A DNA stretch of 13,625 nucleotides from Chloroflexota bacterium (GTDB lineage Bacteria; Chloroflexota; Dehalococcoidia; Dehalococcoidales; JAHJRU01): contig JAHJRU010000014.1 in assembly GCA_018830745.1 (NCBI GenBank), positions 1 to 13,625 of the forward strand, given 5' to 3'. Below, piece after piece: positions 7,192 to 13,625 of the stretch; position 1 is the first letter of the stretch, and every line of letters starts with the position of its first letter. Below the pieces are notes generated by a model. That model was not told the DNA's origin, made no database searches, and worked only from the letters and a program-made list of their open reading frames with translations. The position numbers and the translations under genes were made by a program.

Positions 7192-8241
7192 ATGCTACCA
7201 GCCGGCACCTTCAATATGAGCTACGAGCAGGACATGGCGATAATACGCACTCGCTTCCAGTGGGGCGCGTTCATTACCTTTCTAATTGCTCTATTCGCCC
7301 TTCCTCTCTACGTCTCCGACCACTGGCTAACGTTAGCCAATACCATCGGCTACACCCTGGTTGCCATGCTGGGGCTTAACATCCTTACCGGATACTGCGG
7401 GCAAATATCTATCGGCCAGGCTGCCTTTGTCGGCGTGGGCGCTTATACCGCCGCCGCCCTGGGGCACCATTTAGGCTGGTCTGCCTGGGCAACCCTGCCC
7501 TTCTCTGCCATAACCGCCGGCTTTATCGGCTTGATTTTCGGCCTGCCGGCATTAAGGGTTAAAGGCTTTTACCTCGCTATGACTACCCTAGGTGCCCAGT
7601 TCATGATTCTCTATGCCTTTAATCATGGCGGCAAATTAACCGGTGGCATAACCGGACTGGAGGTGGAAAGACCAGCCATCGGCGGTTTCGTCTTCGACAG
7701 CGAGGAGAAATTCTTTTATCTGATAATGATAATCACCATAGTTATGGTCTTCTTCGCCAAGAACTTGGTTCGTACACGCACCGGGCGGGCTTTCGTCGCC
7801 GTAAGAGATAATGACCTGGCAGCCGAAGTCCTGGGCATCAACCTGTCTTACTACAAACTGCTCGCCTTCTTCATCTGTTGTGTATTTGCCGGGGTTGCCG
7901 GCTGGCTTAAGATATATCACATAGGCTCTGCCTTCCCCGACCACTACCCCCTGATGGATTCTATATGGTGGCTGGGCTTTTTAATTGTGGGAGGTTTAGG
8001 CAGCATAACCGGTGCCATTTTTGGCGCTGTCTCCTACGTTATGTTACTGGAATGGATAACCATCTTGTCCCCCATGCTTGGCAACTGGTTCCCCGGCGTA
8101 TCCCACCAGCTATTCGCTGCTCTGGGGCTGCTGATTACCGGGCTGGTGATTGCCGTTTTCATAGTTTTCGAGCCCAGGGGGATACACCATCGCTGGGAAC
8201 TATTCAAGCTATACTACCGGCTATTACCGTTTAGTTACTAA
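7192..8241 (+). CDS. ABC transporter permease, LivM type
   Basis: The second permease has 349 residues and about ten hydrophobic segments. The family signature GQISIGQAAFVGVGAY (70-85) and the coupling-loop segment AVRDNDLAAEVLGINLSYYK (203-222) are clear, as is LIVGGLGSITGAIFGA near the C-terminus. It starts one base after the LivH stop. ATG at 7216 (MSYEQDM) is an alternative start that would remove eight residues. It should dimerise with the LivH-type protein and dock on the ATPases. Confidence 0.92.
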   Translation: MLPAGTFNMSYEQDMAIIRTRFQWGAFITFLIALFALPLYVSDHWLTLANTIGYTLVAMLGLNILTGYCGQISIGQAAFVGVGAYTAAALGHHLGWSAWATLPFSAITAGFIGLIFGLPALRVKGFYLAMTTLGAQFMILYAFNHGGKLTGGITGLEVERPAIGGFVFDSEEKFFYLIMIITIVMVFFAKNLVRTRTGRAFVAVRDNDLAAEVLGINLSYYKLLAFFICCVFAGVAGWLKIYHIGSAFPDHYPLMDSIWWLGFLIVGGLGSITGAIFGAVSYVMLLEWITILSPMLGNWFPGVSHQLFAALGLLITGLVIAVFIVFEPRGIHHRWELFKLYYRLLPFSY

Positions 8242-8254
8242 TCTGCTTAAGACA

Positions 8255-8274
8255 GGGGAGGTGATAATATGTGA
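8255..8274 (+). promoter_or_regulatory. Strong Shine-Dalgarno in front of an ATG-TGA start-stop
   Basis: GGAGGTGAT (8257-8265) matches the 16S rRNA tail at nine positions. It lies seven bases from an ATG (8269-8271) followed at once by TGA (8272-8274). An overlapping GTG (8271) opens the frame of the binding-protein gene and would add 20 residues before its signal peptide. The site may load ribosomes for the downstream gene or serve the GTG start. Confidence 0.5.
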
Positions 8275-8330
8275 AGAGCTACCGGGAAAGGTTTTTGAGC
8301 CTGAATTTTTACAACTTAAAGGAGATAACA

Positions 8331-9692
8331 ATGACACAAAGAAAGGTGATTAGAGCAGCACTGCTTGGCTTTTTGGCGGTATCGCTGCTGGTAACGCCAC
8401 TACTCGCCGCCTGTACCCAGGAGGCTCCTTCAGCACCAGCGGCAGGGAAGCCAGACTCGGTTAAGGTAGGACGTCTGACCGACCTTACCGGTCCCTATGC
8501 TTCCATTTCTCCCCCAATCCTGGCCGGGTTCAAGGATTACGCCGAGATGCTCAATAAGAAGGAGGGCGGCATTGATGGCGTGCCGGTAGAGGTGCTCTGG
8601 GCCGACGTCAAGCAGGATGCTTCCCTGGCGGTCAGTGCCTACAAGAGATTCAAGGATCAAAACGTCCTGGTCATGAGCGCCGTTTCCTCCGGCCTTACCT
8701 TCGCCATCAAGAAGCTGGCCGAGGAAGACCGGATACCCATCGTCACCCAGGCAATGAATATGTCCCTTTACTCACCGCCAAGCGACATCGTCTGGGCTAA
8801 CAATGTGGCCAACCCGGGAGAAACCCTTACCCAGATTATCTGGTTTGATACCCAGGTATGGGACCGCGCCAAGATGGGCCGGGCATGGAAGATAGGCTTC
8901 CTGGCATGGGATATCGCCTATACCAAGGGTGGTCTGCCTGGAATGTACAAGTATGCCGATGAGAACGGCATCGAGATGGTGGGCACAGAAATCGTGCCGC
9001 CGCCGACCCTGGATTACACCACCCAGCTAAAGAGACTGGTTGATGCCGGCGCCGACGTCATCTTTGTTTCCCTGTGCGCCTCCTCCTCCGGTATCGCCCT
9101 CAAGCAGATGCTTGAATTGGGTATGCTGGCACCCCTTGAGGAAGCCATAGCCACCCCGGGTAAGATAGTGCCCCTGCTCAACGACTGCGCTTTCTACATC
9201 GCCAGCATGCAGGCTGCTCCTGACGCCGCCAAGTTCGCCTACGGCGAGACCCCATGGGGCGCATGGCACGAAATGGACAAGTTTGACGGTATTCGTCAGC
9301 GCAACGACTGGATGATAGAGAAATACGGTCATATCTGGCATTCGGTTGAGGAAGACGAGGGGTCATACAACTCCGGCTGGAACTGTATGAAGGTAATTGC
9401 CGCCGCCATTGAACGCGCCGTGGGGAATGTGGGTTGGGCCAACCTGGATGGCGAAGCAATTATCCAGAAGGGCCTTATGGGACTCAAAATAACCGAAAAC
9501 CTTGTCTCCGGCGACCTCAGTTTCGCTGATTATGAGGGCGACCGCATCGGTGTCGAGTTGGTCAGACCGGCCGCCTGGGATGCCGCGAGAACAACCCGTC
9601 TACCTATCGGCGACTTCATGAGAGTCGACCGGAAATACTACGTACCATCGTACACGCCCAAGAAACCTCATCCTGGCATGTACGTCGAATAG
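8331..9692 (+). CDS. Lipoprotein substrate-binding protein of the Liv-type ABC transporter
   Basis: This secreted receptor of the periplasmic-binding-protein type I family (LivK/Peripla_BP_6 type) should capture the substrate outside the membrane and deliver it to the permeases. ATG at 8331 is preferred: GGAG lies seven bases upstream, and it places a normal signal right at the N-terminus, MTQRKVIRAALLGFL..., ending in the lipobox LLAAC with Cys28 as lipidation site. A low-complexity linker (SAPAAGKP) follows, then VKVGRLTDLTGPYASIS, typical of the first strand. GTG at 8271 would give 473 residues instead of 453. The ligand cannot be read from the sequence. Its position between permease and ATPase genes shows it belongs to this transporter. 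Confidence 0.92.
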   Translation: MTQRKVIRAALLGFLAVSLLVTPLLAACTQEAPSAPAAGKPDSVKVGRLTDLTGPYASISPPILAGFKDYAEMLNKKEGGIDGVPVEVLWADVKQDASLAVSAYKRFKDQNVLVMSAVSSGLTFAIKKLAEEDRIPIVTQAMNMSLYSPPSDIVWANNVANPGETLTQIIWFDTQVWDRAKMGRAWKIGFLAWDIAYTKGGLPGMYKYADENGIEMVGTEIVPPPTLDYTTQLKRLVDAGADVIFVSLCASSSGIALKQMLELGMLAPLEEAIATPGKIVPLLNDCAFYIASMQAAPDAAKFAYGETPWGAWHEMDKFDGIRQRNDWMIEKYGHIWHSVEEDEGSYNSGWNCMKVIAAAIERAVGNVGWANLDGEAIIQKGLMGLKITENLVSGDLSFADYEGDRIGVELVRPAAWDAARTTRLPIGDFMRVDRKYYVPSYTPKKPHPGMYVE

Positions 9693-9702
9693 GTTCGTTT
9701 TT

Positions 9703-9730
9703 GGGGAGGGCTCCGCTTGGGGCTCTCCCC
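9703..9730 (+). promoter_or_regulatory. Stable intercistronic hairpin after the binding-protein gene
   Basis: GGGGAGGGCTCC (9703-9714) pairs with GGGGCTCTCCCC (9719-9730) over 12 bp, including two G-U pairs, around a four-base loop. No T-tract follows, so it is unlikely to be a full terminator. Hairpins in this position often protect the abundant binding-protein message from 3' decay and lower expression of the genes behind it. That role is inferred here. Confidence 0.6.
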
Positions 9731-9746
9731 ACCGAAGTAAAAGAAT

Positions 9747-10541
9747 ATGCTAGTTTTAAGTAATATCGAGGTGATGTATCTCAATGCCATCCTGGTATTG
9801 AAAGGTATGTCGCTTGAGGTACCAGACCAGAAAATTATCGCTCTCCTGGGTAGTAATGGCGCTGGTAAGACTACCAGCCTCAAGGCTATATCCGGGCTGC
9901 TGCATACCGAGGAGGGAGAAGTAACCGACGGTAGCATTGAATTTGCCGACCAGCGAATAGACCGGATGGACCCCGAGGACATAGTCGGCCTGGGTATCGT
10001 CCAGGTGATGGAGGGAAGACGGCTCTTTGAGCATCTCACCGCCGAGGAGAACCTGAGGATAGGAGCCTACCTCCGCCACGATGGCAGCAGCATAAAAGAA
10101 GACATTGAAAGGGTCTACCGCTACTTCCCCAAGCTAAAGCTCCTGCGTAACAAGACAAGCGGCTATCTTTCCGGCGGCGAGCAGCAGATGCTGGTGATGG
10201 GGCGTGCCATCATGGCTCACCCCAAGCTTATGCTTCTGGATGAACCCTCCCTGGGGTTAGCCCCACTAATGGTGCAGGAGATATACGAAATAGTGAAACA
10301 ATTTAACGCCGAGGAGAAAACATCCATTCTGCTGGTAGAGCAAAATGCCATGGCGGCTCTCTCCATAGCGGAATACGGTTATGTAATGGAGAATGGCAAG
10401 GTAGTTCTTGATGGAACCGCCGAGAAACTAAAAGATAACGAAGACGTGCGAGAGTTCTATATGGGCCTCAGCCAGGTGGGTGAAAAGAAGAGCTACCGTG
10501 AAGTAAAACACTATAAAAGAAGAAAACGGTGGCTGGGCTAA
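9747..10541 (+). CDS. ABC transporter ATPase, LivF type
   Basis: This cytoplasmic ATPase of 264 residues powers the transporter. Walker A is GSNGAGKTT (35-43), the Q-loop Gln is in VQVMEGRRLF (about 86), the signature is LSGGEQQ (141-147) and Walker B is LMLLDEP (161-167). The H-loop position reads LLVEQNA, typical for LivF proteins. The family is usually about 235-240 residues. Here a strongly basic tail (EVKHYKRRKRWLG) extends the C-terminus, possibly a membrane or RNA contact. A LivG partner ATPase would normally accompany it but is not in the window. Confidence 0.92.
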   Translation: MLVLSNIEVMYLNAILVLKGMSLEVPDQKIIALLGSNGAGKTTSLKAISGLLHTEEGEVTDGSIEFADQRIDRMDPEDIVGLGIVQVMEGRRLFEHLTAEENLRIGAYLRHDGSSIKEDIERVYRYFPKLKLLRNKTSGYLSGGEQQMLVMGRAIMAHPKLMLLDEPSLGLAPLMVQEIYEIVKQFNAEEKTSILLVEQNAMAALSIAEYGYVMENGKVVLDGTAEKLKDNEDVREFYMGLSQVGEKKSYREVKHYKRRKRWLG

Positions 10542-10580
10542 AGAGCAAGAACCCCCAATACACCCGGAGTTAGCTTGAAG

Positions 10581-11843
10581 ATGGAAAACGATTACTATGA
10601 TGCCAAAGAAACGATGTCCGTTAAGGAGAGGGAACTTTACCTCAATAAAAGGCTCAAGGATACCGTAGCGTATGCCTACCAGAATGCTCCTGCGTTCAAA
10701 GAAAAAATGGATCGCGCCAGTGTTACTCCAGACCAAATCAACACGGTAAAAGACCTGGAGAAGATTCCCATCACCAGAAAGGATGACTTTTCCGAATACC
10801 AGAAAGCGAATCCCCCCCTGGGCGGGTTTCTGGCAGTGCCCAAACCCAAGACGATCTTCGTTTCCCCCGGGCCTATTTATGAACCTGAGGATTATGATGA
10901 GCAGTTTGAAATCTGCGCCAAGGCACTATATGCCACTGGATTCAGACCGGGTGATATTGCCATTATTACTTTTTCCTTTCATATGGTGCCGGCTGGCATC
11001 AGAATGGCGGAGACCCTCACCAGGCTTGGTATTACGTGGGTGCCCATGGGAGTAGGTAACACGGAAATCCAGCTTGAGGTCCTGCGTGACCTCAAGGTCA
11101 CCTGCTATGTAGGCACCCCCAGTTTTCTCGGCTTAATCATCAAACGAGCGGAAGAGCTAGGCTATGATTTCCGCCGGGACTTCCATCTCAAGCACGCCTG
11201 GTTTATTGCCGAGATGCTATCCCCATCATTAAGGCAGAGCTTTGAGCAAGATTATGGTCTCAGTGTTGCTCAGGGCTACGGAACTGCCGAGCACGGTACT
11301 CTGGCCTACGAATGTCTCCAGAAATCAGGTATGCACATCCCGGAAGAGTTGATTGTGGAGATTGTCGACCCCCAGACCGGCCGTCAACTGGGGCCAGGTG
11401 AGGTCGGTGAAGTGATTGTCACGCCCTTCAATGAAATCTTTCCCTTAATTCGCTACGGTACCGGTGACCTTTCTTCCTATATTACCGAACCCTGCCCTTG
11501 CGGCAGAACGTCTTACCGACTAACGGGTGTACTGGGAAGAGTCGGTGAAGAGGTGAAAGCCCGAGGCATGTTCATCCACCCCAGACAGTTGCAGGAGGTA
11601 ATGTCCCGGTTCGACCAGATTTCCCGGTTCCAGGTAGTGGTATCACTACATGACAACGCTGATGTGATAACTATAAACATCGAACTTAAAGATGACACTA
11701 TCGATAAGAAGCAGTTGTCCAGTAGCCTGATGAAGGATTTCCAGAATCTGTGCCGCGTCAGGCCGGATAAGGTGGAAATTATAGCCAGGGGAACCATACC
11801 CGAAGGTAGCAAGGCCATCCTTGACCAACGGGTGTGGAAGTGA
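10581..11843 (+). CDS. PaaK-like phenylacetate-CoA ligase family protein with altered phosphate loop
   Basis: An ANL-superfamily protein of 420 residues, similar in length to PaaK (about 430). The N-terminal KRLKDTVAYAYQNAPAFKEK resembles the usual PaaK opening. AQGYGTAEHG (about 230-239) is the A5 region, IRYGTGDLS (290-298) holds the ATP-ribose Asp, CPCGR (305-309) is the Cys motif common in PaaK proteins, and Lys411 in GSKAILDQRV is the expected adenylation lysine. The Ser/Thr/Gly-rich loop SSGTTGKP is replaced by FVSPGPIYEP at about 94-103. It may activate an aromatic or other acid imported by the transporter, but the altered loop makes ligase activity uncertain. GGAG at 10566 could also serve an in-frame TTG at 10575. 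It is last in the operon; no clear terminator follows. Confidence 0.82.
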   Translation: MENDYYDAKETMSVKERELYLNKRLKDTVAYAYQNAPAFKEKMDRASVTPDQINTVKDLEKIPITRKDDFSEYQKANPPLGGFLAVPKPKTIFVSPGPIYEPEDYDEQFEICAKALYATGFRPGDIAIITFSFHMVPAGIRMAETLTRLGITWVPMGVGNTEIQLEVLRDLKVTCYVGTPSFLGLIIKRAEELGYDFRRDFHLKHAWFIAEMLSPSLRQSFEQDYGLSVAQGYGTAEHGTLAYECLQKSGMHIPEELIVEIVDPQTGRQLGPGEVGEVIVTPFNEIFPLIRYGTGDLSSYITEPCPCGRTSYRLTGVLGRVGEEVKARGMFIHPRQLQEVMSRFDQISRFQVVVSLHDNADVITINIELKDDTIDKKQLSSSLMKDFQNLCRVRPDKVEIIARGTIPEGSKAILDQRVWK

Positions 11844-11946
11844 AACTGCACTAGCGCCAGAGATTCCAGTGGGTCGGGTGAACGGTCTCTTGTCTGACCG
11901 AAGAATGTTGGAATAGGCATTGTGATGCAGTGGTTGGAGATATTTC

Positions 11947-12273
11947 GTGCTTAAGATTGAGCTAACTCCTGACCTTTCCCGCTGCATTGATATGGTAACC
12001 CGTCGAGAATATACGGAAACGGTAACACGGCTATTGCCTGGAGGACAGGGATATAAGCGTCTCAAAGAAAAAGTATAGCTTCTGGAAGCCTTCAGAGAGA
12101 CAGCCGACTTCAAGAAACTGCGCTGCGAGTCAGAGAAACTTTGTTCACAATCCAGTTGTCCGTTTTTTGAAACTGATTTACCTCATTATCCAACAATAAG
12201 TCAAAAAGGGATATTTCAAGAACGCGCTCGTTTTACAATAGGGGGGAGGGGTTATGCAGGTAATAATTATTGA
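11947..12273 (+). pseudogene. Small gene remnant with in-frame amber stop
   Basis: GTG at 11947 has a good Shine-Dalgarno (GGAGA, 11936-11940, six bases away) and opens a 43-codon frame, LKIELTPDLSRCIDMVTRRE and on to GGQGYKRLKEKV, ending in TAG at 12076-12078. The same frame continues at once as LLEAFRETADFKKLRCESEK and stays open to TGA at 12271, though sequence after about 12140 no longer looks coding. A single CAG-to-TAG change would explain the stop, giving KVQLLEAF. The 3' end has probably been displaced by the IS110-type element that follows. The family is not recognised. The first 43 residues could still be made as a short protein. Confidence 0.45.
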
Positions 12274-12287
12274 TGTATTTGGGGGGT

Positions 12288-12448
12288 CGGCGAGGTGAAG
12301 AACGCGCTGGGGAGTTCAAAGCTACCACTGCCGGCGAGGTGAAGAACTAGGTGGGGAGTCCAATGTCACTATCGGTAGCTTTCATGCTTCGCCTCTGTGT
12401 AAGATAAGGCCAACAGGTTCCGGTGAGGTGAAGAAATAGCTGGGGAGC
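12288..12448 (+). repeat. Three 28-nt direct repeats before the IS110 transposase
   Basis: Copies at 12288-12315, 12332-12359 and 12421-12448 share CGGYGAGGTGAAGAA, a variable five-base middle (CGCGC, CTAGG, ATAGC) and TGGGGAG. Start-to-start distances are 44 and 89 bases, close to one and two periods of 44.5. The conserved blocks are identical in all three except one C/T. No gene overlaps them. Their function is unknown; they could be transposase or guide-RNA related sites at the left end of the element. Confidence 0.8.
12318..12382. repeat. 9-bp inverted repeat enclosing the second direct repeat
   Basis: AAAGCTACC (12318-12326) and GGTAGCTTT (12374-12382) are perfect complements 47 bases apart and enclose the second 28-nt repeat copy. 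It may form a stem that displays that repeat in a loop, or be a chance pairing. Confidence 0.4.
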
Positions 12449-12452
12449 TTGA

Positions 12453-12569
12453 GACTGTCCCGCAAAATAGATTGCCTGCCGGCCCTCGACAGTCCCGATT
12501 TAGGAAATTGGGGTATCGCAGAGATAGCCCCGGAATCAAACGAGCGTGGGAGAGGGATGCCGGCTCGTT
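12453..12569 (+). ncRNA. Candidate IS110 guide (bridge/seek) RNA, three stem-loops
   Basis: Three consecutive hairpins lie just before the transposase gene. GACTGTC (12453) pairs with GACAGTC (12488) around a 28-base loop. GGGGTATC (12510) pairs with GATAGCCCC (12523) with one bulged G. AACGAGC (12539) pairs with GCTCGTT (12563) around a 17-base loop. In the IS110 group the stretch upstream of the transposase encodes a structured RNA whose internal loops pair with target and donor DNA. Position and architecture fit, but no guide-target pairing can be shown without the element's ends. Confidence 0.35.
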
Positions 12570-12606
12570 ACTGCGGAGCCTGAAAAATGCTAAAGGAGAG
12601 GTATTT

Positions 12607-13625
12607 ATGATCAAAAGTGTGGGCATCGACCTGGGCGGCATCGGAGAGCACAAAGTACGGTGCCTGGACGAACGGGCACAGATGTGTGACGGCTTCAGTT
12701 TTGATACTACCAGGGCAGGATTGGCGAAACTGGAGGAGCGTGTTTTCAGCAACGGGTCTAATCCTGTCATTATCTTCGAGCCTACCGGTTTAGCCTGGCT
12801 CCTGGTTGCGGTCTATCTCAAGTCGCGGCATCCTGATTCTCGACTGGTAAGGGTCCAAGCGCAGAAGGTGGTTGCCCTGCGAAAGTACCTGAACCGATCA
12901 TCTAAAAGTGATAAAATCGACTCTCTTACCCTCGCCAAGATGCCCTTCATCGACCCTGAGAAATTGGAGGAGATTTACTTTCCCCCGGGTAAAATCTATG
13001 CCATACAACGCCTCGCCCGTCAGCGGAGGCGGCTGGAGAATGATATTGCGGGTCGCAAGAAGAGGATCGGGTCTATTGTGGATGGACATTTTCCAGGGAT
13101 ACGGAGTACATTTTCAGATTCATGGTCAGCCCACGCCAGGGCTTTTCTCCGTTCTCGCCTTAATCCATTGGCTGTGGTTCGCAGCGGTGAGAAAGCTCTT
13201 TGTGCCTTTTTGACCAAGGCAAGAAGGCACTGCAAGATTGAAGCGTCTGTAGAAAGCCACGGAGTCTATCTCGCGTGTCGAGAAGTAGCGACCCTGTATA
13301 AGGCCTCCAGTTCTGTTGGGACGATAGATGACGACTTCTTTTCTGCTCTTCAGGATGAGATATCCCGCGAGCTGAGGCTCATGGAGATAGAAGAGGCTGA
13401 GTCCGCCGCCATAGCCAAACGTCTTGAGAAGTTGTACATGGAACTTCATCCTTCGGATAATCTGCGGACCATACCAGGCGTTGGCGATCATACCGCCCCT
13501 ATTTTTCTGGCAACAGTTGGAGACCCCGCTCGCTTCCATAGCCAATCGTCCTTCGCTAACTATTGTGGAATTGTGCCGGGGGCAAACCAATCGTCTGGCT
13601 CTGAAGCCAAGGGTTTAAGAATGAC
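12607..13625 (+). CDS. IS110-family DEDD transposase, 3' end cut by window edge
   Basis: The frame opens at ATG 12607, with GGAG (12595-12598) eight bases upstream, and runs without a stop to the window end: 339 full codons, against roughly 400 expected for a whole protein. The N-terminal RuvC-like fold carries the DEDD set: Asp8 in VGIDLGG, Glu58 in IIFEPTG, Asp102 and Asp105 in SKSDKIDSLTLA. The C-terminal transposase_20 region has LRTIPGVGDHTAPIFLA (about 286-302) and FANYCGIVPGANQSSGS (about 316-332), where one of the two Ser residues before Gly should be the nucleophile. The enzyme recombines DNA under guidance of an RNA made from its own non-coding end. The frame is intact, so the copy may be active. 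Confidence 0.93.
   Translation, partial: MIKSVGIDLGGIGEHKVRCLDERAQMCDGFSFDTTRAGLAKLEERVFSNGSNPVIIFEPTGLAWLLVAVYLKSRHPDSRLVRVQAQKVVALRKYLNRSSKSDKIDSLTLAKMPFIDPEKLEEIYFPPGKIYAIQRLARQRRRLENDIAGRKKRIGSIVDGHFPGIRSTFSDSWSAHARAFLRSRLNPLAVVRSGEKALCAFLTKARRHCKIEASVESHGVYLACREVATLYKASSSVGTIDDDFFSALQDEISRELRLMEIEEAESAAIAKRLEKLYMELHPSDNLRTIPGVGDHTAPIFLATVGDPARFHSQSSFANYCGIVPGANQSSGSEAKGLRM

Larger units (their letters stand above)
12440..13625 (+). mobile_element. IS110-family element, left boundary uncertain, right end outside window
   Basis: The element is defined by its transposase at 12607 and the non-coding stretch before it. IS110 elements lack long terminal inverted repeats, so the left end cannot be placed from one copy; it could lie anywhere between about 12140 and 12450. 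The short gene remnant at 11947 loses coding character near 12140, consistent with disruption by this insertion. Confidence 0.6.

Noticed and set aside
8271..8330. GTG start adding 20 residues to the binding protein
   Set aside because: It would bury the lipoprotein signal behind a polar extension. ATG 8331 has its own GGAG and gives a standard signal peptide. Kept only as an alternative.
11844..11946. Terminator for the uptake operon
   Set aside because: Only a 5-bp stem (CGGTC/GACCG) with no T-tract is present.
12241..12286. G-quadruplex formed by the G-runs
   Set aside because: The runs at 12241-12251 and 12281-12286 are separated by about 29 bases, so a stable intramolecular form is doubtful.
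12288..12448. CRISPR array
   Set aside because: Only three imperfect repeats, with gaps of 16 and 61 bases and a variable centre inside each repeat. No cas genes are nearby.

Overview
The window reads as accessory DNA from an anaerobic bacterium, most likely Chloroflexota of the Dehalococcoidia type. This is inferred from the gene set (Liv-type ABC transporter genes interleaved with two CoA-ligase-type genes), moderate GC, and a mosaic of integrase, IS and remnant sequences. No marker gene in the window settles the taxonomy.

Left end (1-1640): the 3' part of a tyrosine recombinase runs rightward. It is followed by a strong terminator and a tRNA-Arg gene (anticodon TCG, minus strand) whose 3' end faces the integrase, as expected of an element inserted at a tRNA 3' end. 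Just beyond the tRNA, on the minus strand, lies an unlisted remnant of a second tyrosine recombinase (its C-terminal tail with the catalytic Tyr). Next to that is a small, probably frameshifted membrane protein.

Middle left (1715-4001): a long Ala/Glu/Lys-rich coiled-coil protein with internal repeats and a C-terminal membrane anchor (minus strand) meets a sensor histidine kinase that begins in mid-HAMP (plus strand). Both genes have lost their 5' ends at the same point, around base 3216-3221. This is a head-to-head rearrangement or a chimeric junction.

Centre (4200-11843): two IS-end-like sequences and a near-consensus sigma-70 promoter precede a compact operon. Its order is acyl-CoA synthetase, LivH-type permease, LivM-type permease, lipoprotein substrate-binding protein, LivF-type ATPase, PaaK-like adenylate-forming enzyme. 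The layout suggests uptake of an organic acid followed by CoA activation. The usual second ATPase (LivG) is absent from the window, and upstream of the promoter there is only remnant sequence.

Right end (11844-13625): a short coding remnant with an in-frame amber codon is followed by three 28-nt direct repeats, then a stretch with three stem-loops, then an IS110-family DEDD transposase that runs off the window. In the IS110 group the non-coding stretch before the transposase encodes the guide (bridge/seek) RNA, so this structured stretch is a candidate for one. Its repeats are the least explained pattern in the window.
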